Shown: piece after piece, positions 61,959 to 64,000 of the stretch
Layout of the letters: every line of letters begins with the position of its first letter
How positions within the stretch are numbered: the stretch's first letter is position 1
Assembly (NCBI RefSeq): GCF_900115925.1
Contig: NZ_FOYF01000001.1
Coordinates: 124,001 to 188,000 of the forward strand
Origin: Bacillus sp. cl95
GTDB taxonomy: Bacteria > Bacillota > Bacilli > Bacillales > Cytobacillaceae
Direction: 5' to 3'
DNA: 64,000 bases
Notes under the pieces: generated by a model
The model's database searches: none
The model's input: only the letters and a program-made list of their open reading frames with translations
Told to the model about the DNA's origin: nothing
Translations under genes and position numbers: made by a program

Positions 61959-62097
61959 CTAAATCCTCCGTTGTTTGATGATTTTTTACATAGGAGTAAA
62001 TTAACTTGCGAATGTCATTCACGTGTTGAATCACTAATTCTTCAAAATCGAATTCTGTATTTCTTTCATATTTTAAAAACTCCTCCACTACAGCCAC
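61915..62097 (-). pseudogene. N-terminal fragment of an ECF sigma factor
   Basis: 60 residues; FEELVIQHVNDIRKLIYSYVKN and TTEDL match sigma region 2. From there the frame runs into unrelated sequence (EKLLEVFRRKETCL) and stops. Region 4 is absent. It is out of frame with, and overlaps, the remnant downstream, so a deletion joined two genes. Confidence 0.65.
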
Positions 62098-62230
62098 CTC
62101 ATTTCCTTCCTAACAAACAGACGATTCTACATTAATCGCGGACTCATTTTTTGTAAAATATTAGTCATTTTGTCAATTTTCCCACAATATAGTTTATAAG
62201 TGTTCTTTTTATAAAAAATAATTTTATCCC

Positions 62231-62259
62231 TTTACAACGTTAAATAAGCGATGTAGAAT
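62231..62259 (+). promoter_or_regulatory. Promoter of the serine T-box transcript
   Basis: TTTACA (62231-62236), 17 nt, TAGAAT (62254-62259). The leader would begin near 62266. Confidence 0.65.
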
Positions 62260-62309
62260 GTTCAGTATATTCAAAATCAAATAATAAAAGTGATGACGAA
62301 GATGGTGTT

Positions 62310-62528
62310 AACGATTGGCTTCAGAGAGTCGGTGGTAGCTGTGAACCGATGCCTGTCCTTAATGTACCGAGCGCTTCTGAACTGGCGAACCGAACAATAA
62401 GTAGGTTGGCACGGTGTAAGCCGTTAATTTTATTGAGGTTACGATATTTGTAACGAACAAGGGTGGCACCACGTATTTCCACGTCCCTTATAACACGACA
62501 ACTATGTCTGTTATGAGGGGCGTTTTTT
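62310..62528 (+). promoter_or_regulatory. T-box leader, probable TCT (Ser) specifier
   Basis: AGAGAGTCGG opens stem I near 62323. By alignment with the argS leader the specifier is TCT at 62376-62378 (7 nt from it to the end of TGG in both). The T-box sequence GGGTGGCACCACG is at 62461-62473. The terminator is ACGTCCCTTATAACA/TGTTATGAGGGGCGT plus TTTTT (62481-62527). Serine starvation should raise the aminotransferase and serA. Confidence 0.93.
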
Positions 62529-62578
62529 ATTTTTATCCAAGAATTCTTTACCTTCAAAAAGAAAGGATGTCGTCGTTA

Positions 62579-63736
62579 ATGCTAATCGATCAGCAATATT
62601 TGTTTACTCCAGGACCAACCCCCATTCCGGAAAGGGTCAAGTACGCGATGAATAGGCCGATGATTGGTCACCGCAGTCAGGAATTCCCACTCCTCCTTGA
62701 GGAAGTTGCAACAAGGTTAATGCCGGTCTTCGGCTCTGCTAATCCTGTGACCATTATTTCAGGAAGCGGAACGGCGGCATTGGAAACGGCGGCTGCAAAT
62801 GTGATTGAAGAAGGTGATCACGTTGTGGTGATAGTCACCGGAGCCTTTGGTGATCGTTTTGCAAGTATATGTGAAGCCTTTGGCGCCGAAGTACATCGCC
62901 TCGACATTCAATGGGGAAGATCTTGTTCACCAGATGAACTTGAGAGTTTTTTGAAAAAAATCAATTGCAAACTGAAAGCAGTGATCGCCACGTATTGCGA
63001 AACTTCTACCGGGGTACTGAATCCAATTCAAAATTTAGGAAAAGTCGTAAAGGATCATAGTGATGCCCTTTTCATCGTTGATGGGGTAAGTTGCATTGGT
63101 GCCATACACGTGAATATGGTGGGTTGGGATATCGATGTTGTTGTGGCAGGTTCACAAAAAGCGCTTATGCTCCCTCCCGGACTCGCCTTTGTCGCAAGCA
63201 GTGAGCGTGCAGTAGTTGCATTTAAGGAATGTAAGGCAAAGAGATTCTATTTAGATCTGAATCGCTACCATTCTTCATATGAAAAAGAAAAATCAACACC
63301 ATTCACACCAGCTGTATCCCTAATCTATGGAGCTTTGGAAGTCTGTAATATGTTGGAAGAAGAAGGACTTGAAAATGTGATTCTCAGGCATGAACTTTTA
63401 AGAAATATGGTTCGTAGAGGTCTTCAAGCCTTAGAATTACCGCTTTTGACTTCAGATACGGTTGCTTCCCCTACTGTAACAGCATTTGAAACGAGAAATC
63501 CGTTAATCAAACAAATCAAAAAGTCGTTGCAGGAAGACTTTGCTGTCAGCCTAGCTGGCGGTCAAGGAAAGCTAAAAGGAGAGATTGCTAGGATTGGTCA
63601 TATGGGATATTGCACGCCTTTTGACGTCCTTAAAGTATTGTCCGCCTTTGAAATGAGTTTACAAAAGCTACAAGGAAATCAAGTACTTGGTGTTGCTACT
63701 TCAAAAGCACAGGAGGTTTGGATCGATCATGTATAA
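62579..63736 (+). CDS. Class V aminotransferase, serine/alanine-glyoxylate type
   Basis: About 385 residues, a PLP fold type I enzyme. FTPGPTPIPERV, SGSGTAALETAAAN and the PLP-lysine motif VVAGSQKALMLPPG are present. Members transfer amino groups between serine, alanine and glyoxylate or pyruvate. With serA directly behind and a serine T-box ahead, it probably replaces or supplements SerC in serine synthesis. ATG 62579 is favoured over 62567, which overlaps the GGATG region. Confidence 0.87.
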   Translation: MLIDQQYLFTPGPTPIPERVKYAMNRPMIGHRSQEFPLLLEEVATRLMPVFGSANPVTIISGSGTAALETAAANVIEEGDHVVVIVTGAFGDRFASICEAFGAEVHRLDIQWGRSCSPDELESFLKKINCKLKAVIATYCETSTGVLNPIQNLGKVVKDHSDALFIVDGVSCIGAIHVNMVGWDIDVVVAGSQKALMLPPGLAFVASSERAVVAFKECKAKRFYLDLNRYHSSYEKEKSTPFTPAVSLIYGALEVCNMLEEEGLENVILRHELLRNMVRRGLQALELPLLTSDTVASPTVTAFETRNPLIKQIKKSLQEDFAVSLAGGQGKLKGEIARIGHMGYCTPFDVLKVLSAFEMSLQKLQGNQVLGVATSKAQEVWIDHV

Positions 63737-64000
63737 AGTTCTCGTAACCGACAATATTAGTGATTCTGGACTTATCCATTTATATGAGCATCCCCATTTT
63801 ATCGTTGAAAAACAGCCTTCTCTTCCATTTGAGGAGCTAAGCGAAATCATTGGCCAGTATGATGCACTCATTGTTCGAAGCCAAACTCAAGTTACAGCCG
63901 AACTTCTAGAGCACGCAACAAACCTTCAAGTCATTGCCCGTGCTGGAGTTGGGGTTGATAATATAGACGTAAATGCTGCCACAAGAAAAGGCGTGGTCGT
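63729..64000 (+). CDS. serA: D-3-phosphoglycerate dehydrogenase, N-terminal part (continues beyond window)
   Basis: About 90 residues visible: YKVLVTDNISDSGL, ALIVRSQTQVTAELL and VIARAGVGVDNIDV, the substrate-binding domain of SerA-type D-isomer dehydrogenases. It oxidises 3-phosphoglycerate to 3-phosphohydroxypyruvate. ATG 63729 overlaps the aminotransferase stop by 8 bp. AGGAGG precedes it by 12 nt. Confidence 0.9.
   Translation, partial: MYKVLVTDNISDSGLIHLYEHPHFIVEKQPSLPFEELSEIIGQYDALIVRSQTQVTAELLEHATNLQVIARAGVGVDNIDVNAATRKGVV

Overview
The window looks like the chromosome of an endospore-forming-type Bacillales (Bacillaceae or Planococcaceae). It is AT-rich, has strong AGGAGG-type ribosome binding sites with many TTG and GTG starts, T-box and SAM-I leaders, ECF sigma/anti-sigma pairs, LysM/NlpC wall enzymes, CwlK, SteT, Hmp, MprF, YugN and RsbR-like proteins. 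No rRNA, tRNA, CRISPR array, phage or transposase gene was seen.  Layout: 1-5.9 kb holds wall and envelope genes (a GH18 enzyme cut by the window edge, a five-LysM NlpC/P60 enzyme sharing its N-terminal module, pssA, cwlK, a GDSL hydrolase). 6-11.9 kb: a SteT-type exchanger, a secreted subtilase, a Nudix hydrolase and a CPBP-like protein lacking its catalytic glutamates. 12-23 kb: argS behind an arginine T-box, DedA, a vWA protein, a DEAD-box helicase, hmp behind an Fnr-type site, and mprF. 23.5-30.7 kb: an MFS pump, an ECF sigma/anti-sigma pair with its own ECF promoter, and small accessory genes. 30.8-36.5 kb: a methionine locus with a metN-metI-metQ-amidohydrolase operon, three tandem SAM-I riboswitches on the minus strand (one with no gene behind it, one in front of a 54-codon FbpA-like gene, one in front of metN), and a divergent variant SAM-I riboswitch in front of an esterase. 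36.6-44.3 kb: small genes, dispersed repeats, an RsbR-type protein and a second ECF/DUF4179 pair. 44.4-48.5 kb: a Fur-box-preceded pair (large lipoprotein and a YVTN/di-haem cytochrome lipoprotein). 48.7-50.1 kb: the most striking gene. 50.2-54.2 kb: a CUT2 (ribose-type) ABC transporter under a fifth SAM-I riboswitch. 54.3-59.9 kb: a small basic protein, a ferritin-like protein, a beta-propeller protein, LemA/TPM and a membrane protein. 60-62.1 kb is a patch of broken genes. 62.2-64 kb is a serine T-box leader in front of a class V aminotransferase and serA, cut by the window end.  The main candidate for a new system is 48780-50117. It is one continuous reading frame interrupted only by a TGA that falls exactly on the expected active-site cysteine of a peroxiredoxin-like domain (W-TGA-P-N-C). 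A hairpin with an apical GGUC lies about 20 nt further on, as in bacterial SECIS elements. The frame continues into a methyl-accepting chemotaxis signalling domain, and a perfect sigma-D -10 (GCCGATAT) lies upstream. I read this as a selenocysteine-containing, soluble redox chemoreceptor. The main alternative is a Cys-to-stop mutation; the window itself does not show whether the organism has the Sec machinery.
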